Below are positions 1 through 8,537 of a stretch of 64,000 nt of DNA, piece by piece. The position numbers were made by a program, and so were the translations under genes. Origin of the DNA: Chitinispirillaceae bacterium (GTDB lineage: Bacteria; Fibrobacterota; Chitinivibrionia; Chitinivibrionales; Chitinispirillaceae); contig JAFGIN010000054.1 of NCBI GenBank assembly GCA_016929595.1, forward strand, positions 1 to 64,000, in the 5' to 3' direction. The notes beneath the pieces are model-generated. The model made no database searches. It saw only the letters and a list, made by a program, of their open reading frames with translations, and was not told the DNA's origin. The stretch's first letter is position 1, and each line of letters starts with the position of its first letter.

Positions 1-58
1 AGTGACTGAGTGACTGAGTGACTGAGTGACTGAGTGACTGAGTGACTAGTGACTGAGT
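1..58. repeat. Octanucleotide tandem repeat (AGTGACTG)n
   Basis: The window opens inside a perfect head-to-tail array of the 8-mer AGTGACTG. About five and a half perfect copies are followed by a 1-base slip and one more copy. It must extend beyond the left edge, so its full length is unknown. It sits directly upstream of degenerate repeat-rich DNA and an integrase fragment, which marks the left end as accessory DNA. Confidence 0.9.
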
Positions 59-117
59 TGCGGGTTCCATTGTCTTCCTTACCTTTAGCCTTTGAGAATA
101 GTACCGGAGAAGTTATT

Positions 118-265
118 GGAAGTAATCCTGACAATGCACGGATCTCACGCCCCAGTTCGTCCCGAGCACGGGGATTACTGCAACGCCTAAATCCCTCGCC
201 CCAGTTCGACAGGCTCACTGCAACGCCTAAACTCCCCGGAGGGGGACTTGAAGACAGGTATGCCT
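118..265. repeat. Degenerate intergenic repeat segment
   Basis: The phrase CGCCCCAGTTCG followed by CTGCAACGCCTAAA occurs twice in tandem (about 148-190 and 196-233). It is followed by a CCCCGGAGGGGGACTTGAAGAC segment that resembles the core of the palindromic element at 34784-34924. The 106-codon open frame across it has no recognisable protein character, so I read this as non-coding repeat DNA. Confidence 0.5.
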
Positions 266-369
266 CTCATGGAGCAGGGGATCGCATAGAGGAAACATTG
301 ACATTAAAAGTAACCACCTCCCTGCTATCGATAATAAGAACGATACTGCTTGCGACAGCAAACAAGTAG

Positions 370-510
370 ATGCCGGAAAGTACGCTCGCTTCAATGCTGG
401 ATAAACTCCGTCTTGAGGTGAAATCGCGTAATTATCGTAAGCGAACCTATGAGGGATATATCTCTTCTGTCAGCAGGTTTCTTGATCGGCTTACTCCGGA
501 ATCATCGTAA
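370..510 (+). pseudogene. Tyrosine recombinase (integrase) N-terminal fragment
   Basis: A 46-codon frame starts with ATG at 370 and stops with TAA at 508. Its product, reading LDKLRLEVKSRNYRKRTY and onward through YEGYISSVSRFLDRL, has the pattern of the SAM-like core-binding N-terminal domain of XerC/D- and integron-type tyrosine recombinases (helix, short basic turn, R-T-x-x-x-Y, helix ending RFL). No catalytic domain (R...H-x-x-R...Y) follows within the next 460 bases, so this is a truncated remnant and cannot be active. It suggests that the flanking DNA arrived or was rearranged by a recombinase-bearing element. The family assignment rests on pattern recognition over about 40 residues. Confidence 0.6.
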
Positions 511-977
511 GACTATTTGTATGCATTCAGTCTGGTGACGTAAAAAGGTACAGAATTCAGTATCCAGAATGCGAGACAAGAATAGTAACTGGTAGCTTTA
601 ATCTTTGTTTAAATGCAACCCAATATTTAGTTATCAGAGTAAAAACGCCAGTACATTTGTCCATGTATTTATTTATACATAATAGTGATGGCAGCTACAG
701 TCTATTACCATGTCATACTACCCCATTTTTACACTTATTTGAACCAAATTTCCAGTAATTTTAATAATTGAGAGAAAATATTTGATATAATAGCTATTTT
801 TTCTATGATAACCAGCCATTTCAACTGACGACGAAATGTGGGGATCACGAACTGTTCGTGATCCAAGGAGTTGTGTGCAGTGCCTGTTTGCCCCAAAGGC
901 AATAAAAGGCGGGCGCGAAGAATGAATACAAAAAGAATTAATATCTGTTCACTGCGATCAAAACACTTTAATTGTTT
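511..977. other. Gene-free AT-rich stretch with a palindrome
   Basis: I see no credible gene here. The DNA is AT-rich. The only clear structures are a perfect hairpin at 842-864 (10-bp stem GGATCACGAA/TTCGTGATCC, 3-nt loop CTG, no T tract) and the left arm of an inverted repeat at 880-918. Confidence 0.6.
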
Positions 978-1644
978 ATGAATATTATTAAAAAAACCAG
1001 ATGGATTATATGTTTATTTGTATTGATATTTATTTCTTGTGCAAAGCATTGCCAAAGAGCTTTTTATATACCAGATGCATCTCTAATAAACATTAATGAT
1101 GCTAGTAAATTAAAGGATGATATAGAAAATATTCGATTGCATTTTAAACAGAAGCTTACTATTCGACATGAAATTGATACTGGTGACAATATTGTCATTC
1201 TGATTTCAAACCTTCGGAGTGTGGCATTAGTCCGTGATGTGGATACCTACAAATTAATTTCAATTGAACTACCAATAGAATCATTGGGAACTGAAGGTGA
1301 AATATTAATAAATGATAATTCAATGAAGAATATTAAAAATGCAGTTACTTCTGGAGGAATACAGTGGATTAAGAGTTCATGTATTGGAAATATTAAAAAT
1401 GGCAGCATTAAATATAAGGCAAGAAACGATTCAATTTATGATTTTAACTTGAATCTAAATATCAATTTAACTTCAATTGAAGACAGTATTGAAAGCTATG
1501 ATATTACTTATAAGAATAAAATACAGTTAATAAAAGGCAACCTTGATAATTACCAAAGAGTTCCTGAATGCCCTTGTCCTAAAATGTATTTATCTCATTA
1601 GTGATTACTTAAATCGCGCCCGAAGACAGGGGGCAAACAGGCAC
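880..1644. mobile_element. Lipoprotein gene bracketed by inverted repeats (cassette-like)
   Basis: The left arm has GTGCCTGTTTGCCCC (880-894) and GGGCGCGA (911-918). The right arm has the exact reverse complements TCGCGCCC (1614-1621) and GGGGCAAACAGGCAC (1630-1644). The spacers between the two blocks differ (16 versus 8 nt). The only gene between the arms is an AT-rich lipoprotein gene (978-1601). No transposase lies inside. This could be a non-autonomous mobile unit, a cassette, or the foot of a very large palindrome; I cannot tell which from one copy. Confidence 0.5.
978..1601 (+). CDS. Uncharacterised lipoprotein
   Basis: I do not recognise a family. The product (207 aa from ATG 978; an in-frame TTG lies two codons upstream) has a basic N-terminus, a hydrophobic segment and a lipobox-like FISC at about residues 19-22, so it is probably a lipid-anchored envelope protein. 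The mature part is rich in Asn, Ile and Ser, with a beta-like alternation and an isolated C-terminal CPCP motif. Its AT content is clearly higher than that of neighbouring genes. It is the sole gene between the inverted repeats at 880-918 and 1614-1644, which fits recent acquisition. Confidence 0.6.
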   Translation: MNIIKKTRWIICLFVLIFISCAKHCQRAFYIPDASLININDASKLKDDIENIRLHFKQKLTIRHEIDTGDNIVILISNLRSVALVRDVDTYKLISIELPIESLGTEGEILINDNSMKNIKNAVTSGGIQWIKSSCIGNIKNGSIKYKARNDSIYDFNLNLNINLTSIEDSIESYDITYKNKIQLIKGNLDNYQRVPECPCPKMYLSH

Positions 1645-1843
1645 AGACACATGAAAATATCGGGATTCATTCGGGAGCGGGACACGTCGGGAGAGCGTCC
1701 TCGTTCCGCTTTATATCGGGATGGCCGGGCGGTTGCGCAATCAACCGTCACTACGCCAATTTTACAATTGCTGGCAGTGCAAAGAGTGAAGCCGGCGCAA
1801 AAAAGAACTACTGCACGTCCTATGCAGCAAGAAAGGATGAAGA

Positions 1844-3181
1844 ATGGATAAGATAATTGCATTCATACTGCTAATTACCGCAGTACAGACGTATTCTAAT
1901 CAACTTGAGTACCTCGGTAGAATCCCGGATGATTCAGCAACAGTAAATGGCTTAGCAGGTGCGCAAAGCGTTTTAGTATCAAATGATGATCGACATATCT
2001 ATGTTGCGGGCCTCAACGATCATTCTATCTGCTGGTTCACACGATTGTCAAAAGATGATATTGAATATTCTGGGCGAGTTAAAAATGATAGTAATAATGT
2101 TTCTGGCCTTGAATGCGTGTATGATATAACTTTCAGCAAAGACGAACGGTTTGTCTATGCAGTTACATACTACAGCAATACTCTCGTCTGGTTTTCTATA
2201 AATAAAAACACGGGATTGCTTACATTCGAAGGAAAATTATTTCAAGGTACGAACCATGTTAAAGGTTTAAACATCCCGATAAAGATTGCTTTAAGCCCAT
2301 GTGGTAAGCATCTTTACACAGTATCATACAATGATAGCACAATCGGACTATTTGCTCTCGACTCTGCAAGCGGTCTACCATCATATCAAAACTTTTACAA
2401 GGATGGCACATCCGCAATAGACGGGCTTGCTGGAGGATACGACATTTGTTTAGTTCCAGCTGGAAATAATGCTTATGTAGTAGCAAAAAAGGACAGCTCA
2501 TTGTCAGTATTTAACAGAAGCACCACAACCGGTGAGTTAACTTTTATTGAGAAATATGTATGGTCAGCATTACCCTGCTCTACATTGATTTACCCAACAA
2601 AATTAATTTCGAGTAGTGATGGTAAATATATCTATGTTGCTTCAGCTGCGAGAGGAAGTATCTCTTGGTTTCTACGAAATAAAACAACAGGGAAACTATC
2701 TCTACAAGGAGAAATCATTGATAATCAAAATGGTTTTTCAGGACTTTCTGATGTAAATGATATAGCAGTAATTGATCATGGGTATAAATTTGTTGCTACA
2801 GGATATGGAGGAGTAACTATACTGAACTTAAATGAGGATAATGGTAGTTTATCATTTGATGAAACTTGTCGGGTAGCCGCATCAAATGGCATAGCATTCT
2901 TTGGAACATCTGTAGCATTTACATCAGACTATAAATATATATTCGTTGCTGATTTTGGAGATAGACTCCAGATTTTCAGCTATTCTAATGCACTTGTTAA
3001 TTATAATAATGTAAAAAATAATATAACTTTAAATATGAACAAGAGAACAGCTTTTTATGATTTGCGGGGAAGAATAATAGTAAGCGATCCAATAACCAAA
3101 AATATTAGCTGCAATCTTATAATTTCAAAAGGGAAAAAAAGTAATAGTAAATATTTTGCAGGCGTTCTAACTGTAAAATAA
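1844..3181 (+). CDS. Secreted seven-bladed beta-propeller (lactonase-like) protein
   Basis: The 445-aa product starts with a short signal peptide (hydrophobic to about residue 18). At least six repeats of about 50-55 residues follow, of the form S-x-D-x-x-x-(I/V)Y-V, then a W/F-hydrophobic strand and N-x-x-T-G-x-L. This is the blade pattern of 6-phosphogluconolactonase/YVTN-type propellers. The C-terminal ~70 residues (FYDLRGRIIVSD...) resemble the beta-sandwich sorting tails of other exported proteins in this window, but without the usual glycine ending. An enzymatic lactonase role is not supported by visible residues. A binding or structural role on the cell surface is equally possible. Confidence 0.75.
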   Translation: MDKIIAFILLITAVQTYSNQLEYLGRIPDDSATVNGLAGAQSVLVSNDDRHIYVAGLNDHSICWFTRLSKDDIEYSGRVKNDSNNVSGLECVYDITFSKDERFVYAVTYYSNTLVWFSINKNTGLLTFEGKLFQGTNHVKGLNIPIKIALSPCGKHLYTVSYNDSTIGLFALDSASGLPSYQNFYKDGTSAIDGLAGGYDICLVPAGNNAYVVAKKDSSLSVFNRSTTTGELTFIEKYVWSALPCSTLIYPTKLISSSDGKYIYVASAARGSISWFLRNKTTGKLSLQGEIIDNQNGFSGLSDVNDIAVIDHGYKFVATGYGGVTILNLNEDNGSLSFDETCRVAASNGIAFFGTSVAFTSDYKYIFVADFGDRLQIFSYSNALVNYNNVKNNITLNMNKRTAFYDLRGRIIVSDPITKNISCNLIISKGKKSNSKYFAGVLTVK

Positions 3182-3191
3182 AAAGCACCGG

Positions 3192-3590
3192 TTGGAACAA
3201 AAATGCATTGACGGTTCCTGTCTCAAAGCTGCCCTGCATTCTGGCTTCTGTGAAATGTTTTGCGCTGATCCAAAATGTGACTGTAGAAGAGTGATTTTGA
3301 ATGTGACAGATTCAGGTTTTAATACTTTGGCAATGATAGGATATGGTTGGGAAACAGAAGAATTTTACAGGAACTGGTTTAATTCAGACCATATCACAAA
3401 AGATGATATAAAAGAATTCATAGGCCCAACACATCACAATGGGATTATTGAAACAAAATATGCCGATTTTTTTCTGAACTTTTTTAAAACTACTTTGCTA
3501 TATGATAAAGAGTATATTCAAAGAATTAAAAAACATTACAGAATGGTTAAAAACCTTCAAAAGAAAAAACGATTACTATTGAGAAGATAA
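3192..3590 (+). CDS. Small Cys-rich protein, uncharacterised
   Basis: This 132-codon frame starts at a TTG 10 nt after the propeller stop codon. Its N-terminal half has a compact Cys cluster, with CEMFC and then DPKCDCRR, that looks like a metal-binding knuckle and is followed by a beta strand (VILNV). The C-terminal half is helical and very basic (KNLQKKKRLLLRR). I have seen CDCRR-type segments in uncharacterised metal-binding proteins but cannot name the family. No Shine-Dalgarno precedes the TTG, so the gene may be 5'-truncated. Confidence 0.5.
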   Translation: MEQKCIDGSCLKAALHSGFCEMFCADPKCDCRRVILNVTDSGFNTLAMIGYGWETEEFYRNWFNSDHITKDDIKEFIGPTHHNGIIETKYADFFLNFFKTTLLYDKEYIQRIKKHYRMVKNLQKKKRLLLRR

Positions 3591-4140
3591 TAGAAAGTTA
3601 TACAGTGATCAACGATACGAAAGTTGATGAAAGTTCCCGATAAAAAGAATCGGGGCTTCGAAGACTCAGCTTTAAAATCTGGAAAGGAGTAACCCTCCTT
3701 CGCATAAAGCTACGGAGGGTAAACTAACCACCAGTACCTCGGTTCAGCTAACGCTGGTCTCGAAGACTCGGCTGCTTATCTGTTGTAGGTAGCACTTATA
3801 TTGACCCTACCCTATTACGGGAAGCCCTGGCAAATAAGAACTGAACAAAAGATAAGAAGTGTAGATCCCGATTGAAATACGGGACATCGAAGACCCAGCA
3901 GTACTTTGCAGGCCCCTTCGACTTTGCTGCACAAGTCCGTGGCGGGGCTGTTGATACTACCGGAGAATTGGTGCTGGAAAAAAAGTCCAGCCGGAAGCTC
4001 TCACCCCCAAATCGGGTATTTGCCCGAATCCAATAAATAGTTTCGGCTTTAACCTTTTTTATTCTTTTTAAGCAAAATAAGGCTATATTTTATATATACA
4101 AATTTCGTGGAGGCATTACGGTATTTTGTAACACCATAGT
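3591..4140. repeat. Gene-free stretch with three hairpin+box repeats
   Basis: Three copies of a TCGAAGACYCRGC box (3657-3670, 3759-3772, 3886-3899) each lie 1-3 nt after a short hairpin: CCCGAT/ATCGGG at 3636-3654, ACCAG/CTGGT at 3730-3758, TCCCG/CGGGA at 3866-3884. A separate strong hairpin ACCCTCC/GGAGGGT lies at 3692-3720. A 63-codon open frame at 3845-4036 crosses the third box, but I recognise no domain in it. The stretch is best treated as repeat DNA. Confidence 0.5.
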
Positions 4141-5577
4141 GTGAGAATTATTATGAAACCTGCTATCAATTGTTTTTTCGTTATTTTAGTGATTCTGATC
4201 CTTTCACAGTCATCTCAGGCACTCATAGTCTGGGATGGTAAAATCGTTGATGCATGGCCGCAGGAGGTGCATCAGGTTGTGCTTGGAAAAAGGGCTGCAT
4301 CATCAGATAGTGAACCTTACGGCTTTTTTCCCCGGCCCCGGGACACAACGTACGGGGTTGTCATGATAGTGGATTTCAGTGATCAGGAAGCAAAATTTAC
4401 TAAAGAACAGGTGGAGGAGTGGCTGAATAAAACCGGTTACTCATCTACGTATGCCAAAGGATCGGTACACGATTATTATTATCAGATATCAAACGGAAAA
4501 TTCAGTCTGTTCAACGATGTTTTTGGCTATTACCGGGCAAAACAACCCAAATCGTACTATGAAAACTCATCGGGATATGAAAAAGCAAGTGAACTTGTTA
4601 ATGAGATGCTGACTTATTTTGATCCTGTGATTGACTTTTCAAAGTACGATAATGACAAAAACGGAACGACCGAATCCATCAGTTTTGTTTATGCAGGAGC
4701 CGGCAAGAATTGGGGAAAAGGCTTGTGGCCGCATTCCGGATGGATCAATAAGAAAAAAGACGGGGTGACACTGGGGACCTATAATATGAGCGATATGGGT
4801 TCAGGACTCGGACTTTACGTTTTCTGCCACGAAACGGGTCATATGATTTTCGGATGGCCGGATCTTTACTGGTTCGGTGATTATTGTATCATGGGCAACC
4901 GGATGAGTGATAACAATCCTGTGCCAGTCAATGATTTTTTCAGAGCTGATCAGGGCTGGATCCCGACAACAACAATCTCCGTGACAGACAATGCCAGATA
5001 TACCGTTGCCCCCGGGCAGATGGTTTATCGCTATATCAATCCAGCCAATAAAAAGCAGATGTATCTCTGGTCGTTTATTCAAAATACCAGCAGGTACAGT
5101 ACTCTAAAAGGTAAAGGGTTGCTGGTATTCAAGTTTGACAATTCCATAAGAGGAAATTCATCAGGAACATCAAGACAGCTCTATATTGTTGAAGCTGATG
5201 GGAATAATGCCATGGCTGAAGAACAATGGCCCAATCCGGGGAGTGCTGCAACAGATTTCTACTACAGCACCTATAAATCAGAGTTCTCTTCAACAACGAA
5301 ACCAGCGTCGCTCTGGGGACTGAAAATCTATAATATCAGCCCGGTTGCCGACAGCATGACTTTCTATGTCGGAACAGGTACCGTACCCGCTCACGGAGGG
5401 CTCTGTCTCCTGCCTGTCACTAATGCATCAGAAAAAATGCCGCGTTCACTATTCAATCTTAAAGGACAAAGGGTCGGTAGAGCAACGGTGTCTGAATCGG
5501 CAGATATTCTTCAAAGTAACGGTTTTTATATTATGAAAAACTTACAAAATGTACAACAGAGTATCATCATTCATTAA
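4141..5577 (+). CDS. Secreted M6-family metalloprotease with C-terminal sorting domain
   Basis: This is an exported zinc endopeptidase of the immune-inhibitor-A (M6) type. A signal peptide ends near residue 27 (QSSQA). The N-terminal domain has the family-typical VVMIVDFSD strand and the SVHDYYYQISNGKF segment. The zinc motif HETGH lies at residues 230-234, followed by the downstream GWPDLY acidic segment and an IMG (Met-turn-like) motif. The last ~65 residues (MPRSLFNLKGQRVG...) form a short T9SS-like sorting domain. GTG at 4141 is followed four codons later by an ATG (4153), which is equally plausible; neither has a good ribosome binding site. It is likely a secreted scavenging protease. 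Confidence 0.88.
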   Translation: MRIIMKPAINCFFVILVILILSQSSQALIVWDGKIVDAWPQEVHQVVLGKRAASSDSEPYGFFPRPRDTTYGVVMIVDFSDQEAKFTKEQVEEWLNKTGYSSTYAKGSVHDYYYQISNGKFSLFNDVFGYYRAKQPKSYYENSSGYEKASELVNEMLTYFDPVIDFSKYDNDKNGTTESISFVYAGAGKNWGKGLWPHSGWINKKKDGVTLGTYNMSDMGSGLGLYVFCHETGHMIFGWPDLYWFGDYCIMGNRMSDNNPVPVNDFFRADQGWIPTTTISVTDNARYTVAPGQMVYRYINPANKKQMYLWSFIQNTSRYSTLKGKGLLVFKFDNSIRGNSSGTSRQLYIVEADGNNAMAEEQWPNPGSAATDFYYSTYKSEFSSTTKPASLWGLKIYNISPVADSMTFYVGTGTVPAHGGLCLLPVTNASEKMPRSLFNLKGQRVGRATVSESADILQSNGFYIMKNLQNVQQSIIIH

Positions 5578-5594
5578 ATTTTATGTATCAAAAT

Positions 5595-6698
5595 TCATTC
5601 AGTAATTTCCGAATTTTCGATTGTCTTTTTAGTATCGCTGTGCATCGAAATTCCCGGCAATATGTACCATGAGCCTCCTGTATTATTCCGTATAGTCGAG
5701 TTTTCTATATGAATATTGCCAGAGTGATCATTAGTGACAAAGAAAACAGCCGACCCGTGCGCATTTACCTTATTATGCTCTATCAAGGTCCCATAAATTG
5801 CAAGTGTCATGGTATTTCCATCATTGTAAATCGCTCCACCACTCCCACCGCCCGGTGTACCGCTTTTTTTTGGATTTGCACCGTTACCGGTCGCAGTATT
5901 GTATGAAAAAAGACAATTGTAAATACTCCACGATACCCCGATGCTGCTGATACCACCTCCATTTGAACCGCTGTTTCCATATCCGTCAGCGCCGCCGAAA
6001 GTACAATTTACAAGATATACCGGTCGTCCCTCATACTGCATGAACACCCGTATCGCACCTCCTCCGACATCAGGTCCGGTCGGATCACATACATTATTGA
6101 AAAACCTGCAGTTTACAGCTTTGAACTGTCCTCCCTGCGCAAAGATTGCACCGCCACCTCCATTCTCCTCCCCCATTCCCTTTGCCGCACCATCGATAAA
6201 GGTTATATTCTGCACAGTCAAACGTGGAGTAGCCTGGTTGTCACAGTGTGGTGTCGTCCAGTGCTGAGCCTGATCACAGGTATTCATATATAAAATTCTT
6301 ACCGCGCCGCCTCCACTCAGTGTAACAAGCCCTCCGCCATCAATTACAACATGATCACTGGAATCATTGAATATTTTTGCAGTTCGTGGAAGAGTAATTG
6401 TAACAGGTTTATTGCCGCTGTTAAACGTAATAACTCCCCCTCTTTCTACAGCTTTTATAAAATCTTCAGCAGTACAGCTTTCGGGAGTGCCATTTCCAAC
6501 GACATTATCCGGTATGGAAAAATCTTCCAGGCCACCGTCCTGAGGAACGGGATACTTACCATTGGGGTTCCCGGCAGGCGGTCCATCAAGTGGATTAGTG
6601 AGAGGATTATTAACGATTATACTGGCCGTACCATCATCTGTACAGCCCCCAGAGAATAGCATTATAAAACAGATTACCGCCGGTATACATCTGCTCAT
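5595..6698 (-). CDS. Surface lipoprotein with parallel beta-helix repeats
   Basis: The N-terminus MSRCIPAVICFIMLFSGGC is a lipoprotein signal peptide with lipobox FSGGC. After a Pro/Asn/Gly-rich linker the protein has the pectate-lyase-like right-handed beta-helix pattern. It begins with a GGVITFNSG / TITLPRTAKI start, then VVIDGGG. GGGGAIFA, GGGAIRV, GGGISS and GSGGAIYN coil repeats with ladder Asn residues follow, as in polymorphic outer-membrane and choice-of-anchor proteins. An AAAGGA site precedes the ATG by 10 nt. It converges with the M6 protease gene, with only 17 bases between stops. It is probably a cell-surface adhesin or carbohydrate-binding protein; catalytic residues of polysaccharide lyases are not evident. 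Confidence 0.8.
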   Translation of the reverse strand: MSRCIPAVICFIMLFSGGCTDDGTASIIVNNPLTNPLDGPPAGNPNGKYPVPQDGGLEDFSIPDNVVGNGTPESCTAEDFIKAVERGGVITFNSGNKPVTITLPRTAKIFNDSSDHVVIDGGGLVTLSGGGAVRILYMNTCDQAQHWTTPHCDNQATPRLTVQNITFIDGAAKGMGEENGGGGAIFAQGGQFKAVNCRFFNNVCDPTGPDVGGGAIRVFMQYEGRPVYLVNCTFGGADGYGNSGSNGGGISSIGVSWSIYNCLFSYNTATGNGANPKKSGTPGGGSGGAIYNDGNTMTLAIYGTLIEHNKVNAHGSAVFFVTNDHSGNIHIENSTIRNNTGGSWYILPGISMHSDTKKTIENSEITE

Positions 6699-6734
6699 CT
6701 TGCGAAGTCCTTTGAAATGGTATTATTTGTAGTA

Positions 6735-8462
6735 TTACTGAACTGCTGCCTGATTTGATTTCGAAACAATGTAATCACGCAACCGATCAAAGTCCGGATC
6801 ATCTACTATCATATGTTTATTTTTTTCGCCGAGAGCTTTCAGTGTTAACATGTAAAGATCAGCAGCCATAGTAATATTACCTTGTTTCAATAATGCCTTA
6901 CAAGCCCCGATTGAAGACCTGAAATCGCTTTTGTTACGTTCAAACGATTTGATATAATTTTCGATAGACTTATCGTAACTGCCCATATCATAATAGATTT
7001 CTCCCAATACCATAAAAAAACGCCAGTCCTGACTGGGAAATTTCAAGTCACGGTACAGAATAAGAATAAGCAGTGCAAGACCAGATAATAACGCCATTGA
7101 TGAAGACCGCCTGAAAAGAGCAGGGCTTAGTTTATGTGCACGATACAGGTTCAGGATATTCCAGAGCCCGGCACTACTGATTATAATAAAAAGCGGCATC
7201 GTTATAAGAAAAAAACGTGTATCATAAAAAAAGATCAAAATATTCAGGCTGTTAACAATAAGGAAAAGAAGCAGCAGATAATATTTTTTCCATTGCCTCA
7301 AAGCAGTAACAAGTCCGACGCACAGAAACGGAAACAGCAGGTAAAAATTTACAAAAGGTATTTTCAACGATGACGTAAGGGTGTTCTTTTCAAACACCAT
7401 GCTGTACATATTGGTACGTTCAGCACCGGAAAAAATATTCCTGAACTTCTTCCACTCAAGAATAACATATCTTAATGGTTCATTCCAGATAAAGGAGATC
7501 CCTTTTTTATACCAGTATCGCGAGACTCCCGATCGTGTCAGTTTTTTTCCTGAATTTGACTGCGCCACAGAAATTATGTCTTCGTTCTGAAAAGTAATAT
7601 CTCTGGAAATCCCGTCGACAGCCATATACGTACCTTCTGCCTTGTCATTATTTCCCATATAAAAAACTTCGCCGCCATTACTGGAAATCAGCACGAACTC
7701 TTTTCCAACATAATAGTTTCTTATTGTCACCACTGATACGGTCAGCATAAGCGGCAATATGAAGAAGAACATTTTTTTCAGCAATTCGGAAGGAAGCCGC
7801 TGTTTGAAACCAATTGTATAAAAAAACAGTATAAAAGGGACTGCCAGAATAAAATGAGGCTTTACTAACAGTAATAATCCCATGAAAAAGCCGGATAGAA
7901 GAGTTTTATTAAAAAATTTGCCTGAAATCAACAAACGTATGGTAAGAATGATTAAAAATGCTGCTATGCATTCGGAAAGAATACGAGTTGAATAAAATAC
8001 CTGCATACCGTACAACGAAAAGAGCAGTCCGGCAAGCAATCCCGTGAAGTTGTTTCTTGTAATCTTTGTGCATACAGAGTATACAGCCGCTGCAGTTGCT
8101 GCACTTATGCAACACTGAAAAATATAGATTGGAAGGAGTATCTCACCAAAAACAGAGATAAAAATGGAAAGTAAATAAGGGTAGAGCGGAGCCTGATGAA
8201 AAATGGTGTTTCCCAGCCAGTCACCGCTGGCTATCTCCTGAGCCCATTTCCAGTAATTTGATGAGTCCCATAGAAGAAAGTTTGAAAAAGGACTTTTGTG
8301 GTAATCAAAAAGTACCACCATGTTGATAAAAAACGAGACCAGAGCAACAACAGATGCACCGTTTTTTAATAGTACATTTTTAATGTTTACAGTTGTCTGA
8401 TCAGTCGCATCTCCTGCACCTGCAGATGAGTTTTTAGGCTTCGTACTCTTCATTTTCATCAT
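6735..8462 (-). CDS. GT39-like (ArnT/PMT family) membrane glycosyltransferase with TPR tail
   Basis: The 575-aa product has about 11-12 hydrophobic segments. The first luminal loop holds the family signature: acidic LLWDSSNYWKWAQEI, then GDWLGN and QAPLYPYLL. This matches polyprenyl-phosphate-sugar:acceptor glycosyltransferases of the GT39/GT83 superfamily (catalytic Asp in the first loop). The last ~110 residues (WRFFMVLGEIYYDMGSYDKSIENY) form TPR-like helices facing out of the membrane domain. It is expected to transfer a sugar from a lipid carrier to protein or lipid on the periplasmic side. The acceptor cannot be told. It is preceded on the same strand by the GH116 gene. Confidence 0.8.
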   Translation of the reverse strand: MMKMKSTKPKNSSAGAGDATDQTTVNIKNVLLKNGASVVALVSFFINMVVLFDYHKSPFSNFLLWDSSNYWKWAQEIASGDWLGNTIFHQAPLYPYLLSIFISVFGEILLPIYIFQCCISAATAAAVYSVCTKITRNNFTGLLAGLLFSLYGMQVFYSTRILSECIAAFLIILTIRLLISGKFFNKTLLSGFFMGLLLLVKPHFILAVPFILFFYTIGFKQRLPSELLKKMFFFILPLMLTVSVVTIRNYYVGKEFVLISSNGGEVFYMGNNDKAEGTYMAVDGISRDITFQNEDIISVAQSNSGKKLTRSGVSRYWYKKGISFIWNEPLRYVILEWKKFRNIFSGAERTNMYSMVFEKNTLTSSLKIPFVNFYLLFPFLCVGLVTALRQWKKYYLLLLFLIVNSLNILIFFYDTRFFLITMPLFIIISSAGLWNILNLYRAHKLSPALFRRSSSMALLSGLALLILILYRDLKFPSQDWRFFMVLGEIYYDMGSYDKSIENYIKSFERNKSDFRSSIGACKALLKQGNITMAADLYMLTLKALGEKNKHMIVDDPDFDRLRDYIVSKSNQAAVQ

Positions 8463-8537
8463 ATTTTCTGATACATTGGAGATTCGCCCTGATCTGCTTA
8501 CTCAAAAGTCAGAATACAGCACTGAAAACCTGTTTTC

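Noticed and set aside
49-369. 106-codon open frame at the left end
   Set aside because: It begins in the octanucleotide array and runs through duplicated intergenic words (CAGTTCG..., GCCTAAA). The translation has no secondary-structure pattern or family resemblance, and there is no ribosome binding site.
880-1644. Integron attC sites flanking a gene cassette
   Set aside because: The arms pair with each other across the gene. An attC site folds on itself and shows GTTRRRY/RYYYAAC core sites, which I do not see. I therefore report only an inverted-repeat unit.
1645-1843. Frame encoding a basic ~66-residue product before the propeller gene
   Set aside because: Composition is dominated by Arg/Ser/Thr from G/C-rich repeat-like DNA; no recognisable domain and no ribosome binding site.
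4801-5082. Minus-strand frame inside the M6 protease gene
   Set aside because: It is antisense to the zinc-motif region of a clear protease gene and has no independent support.
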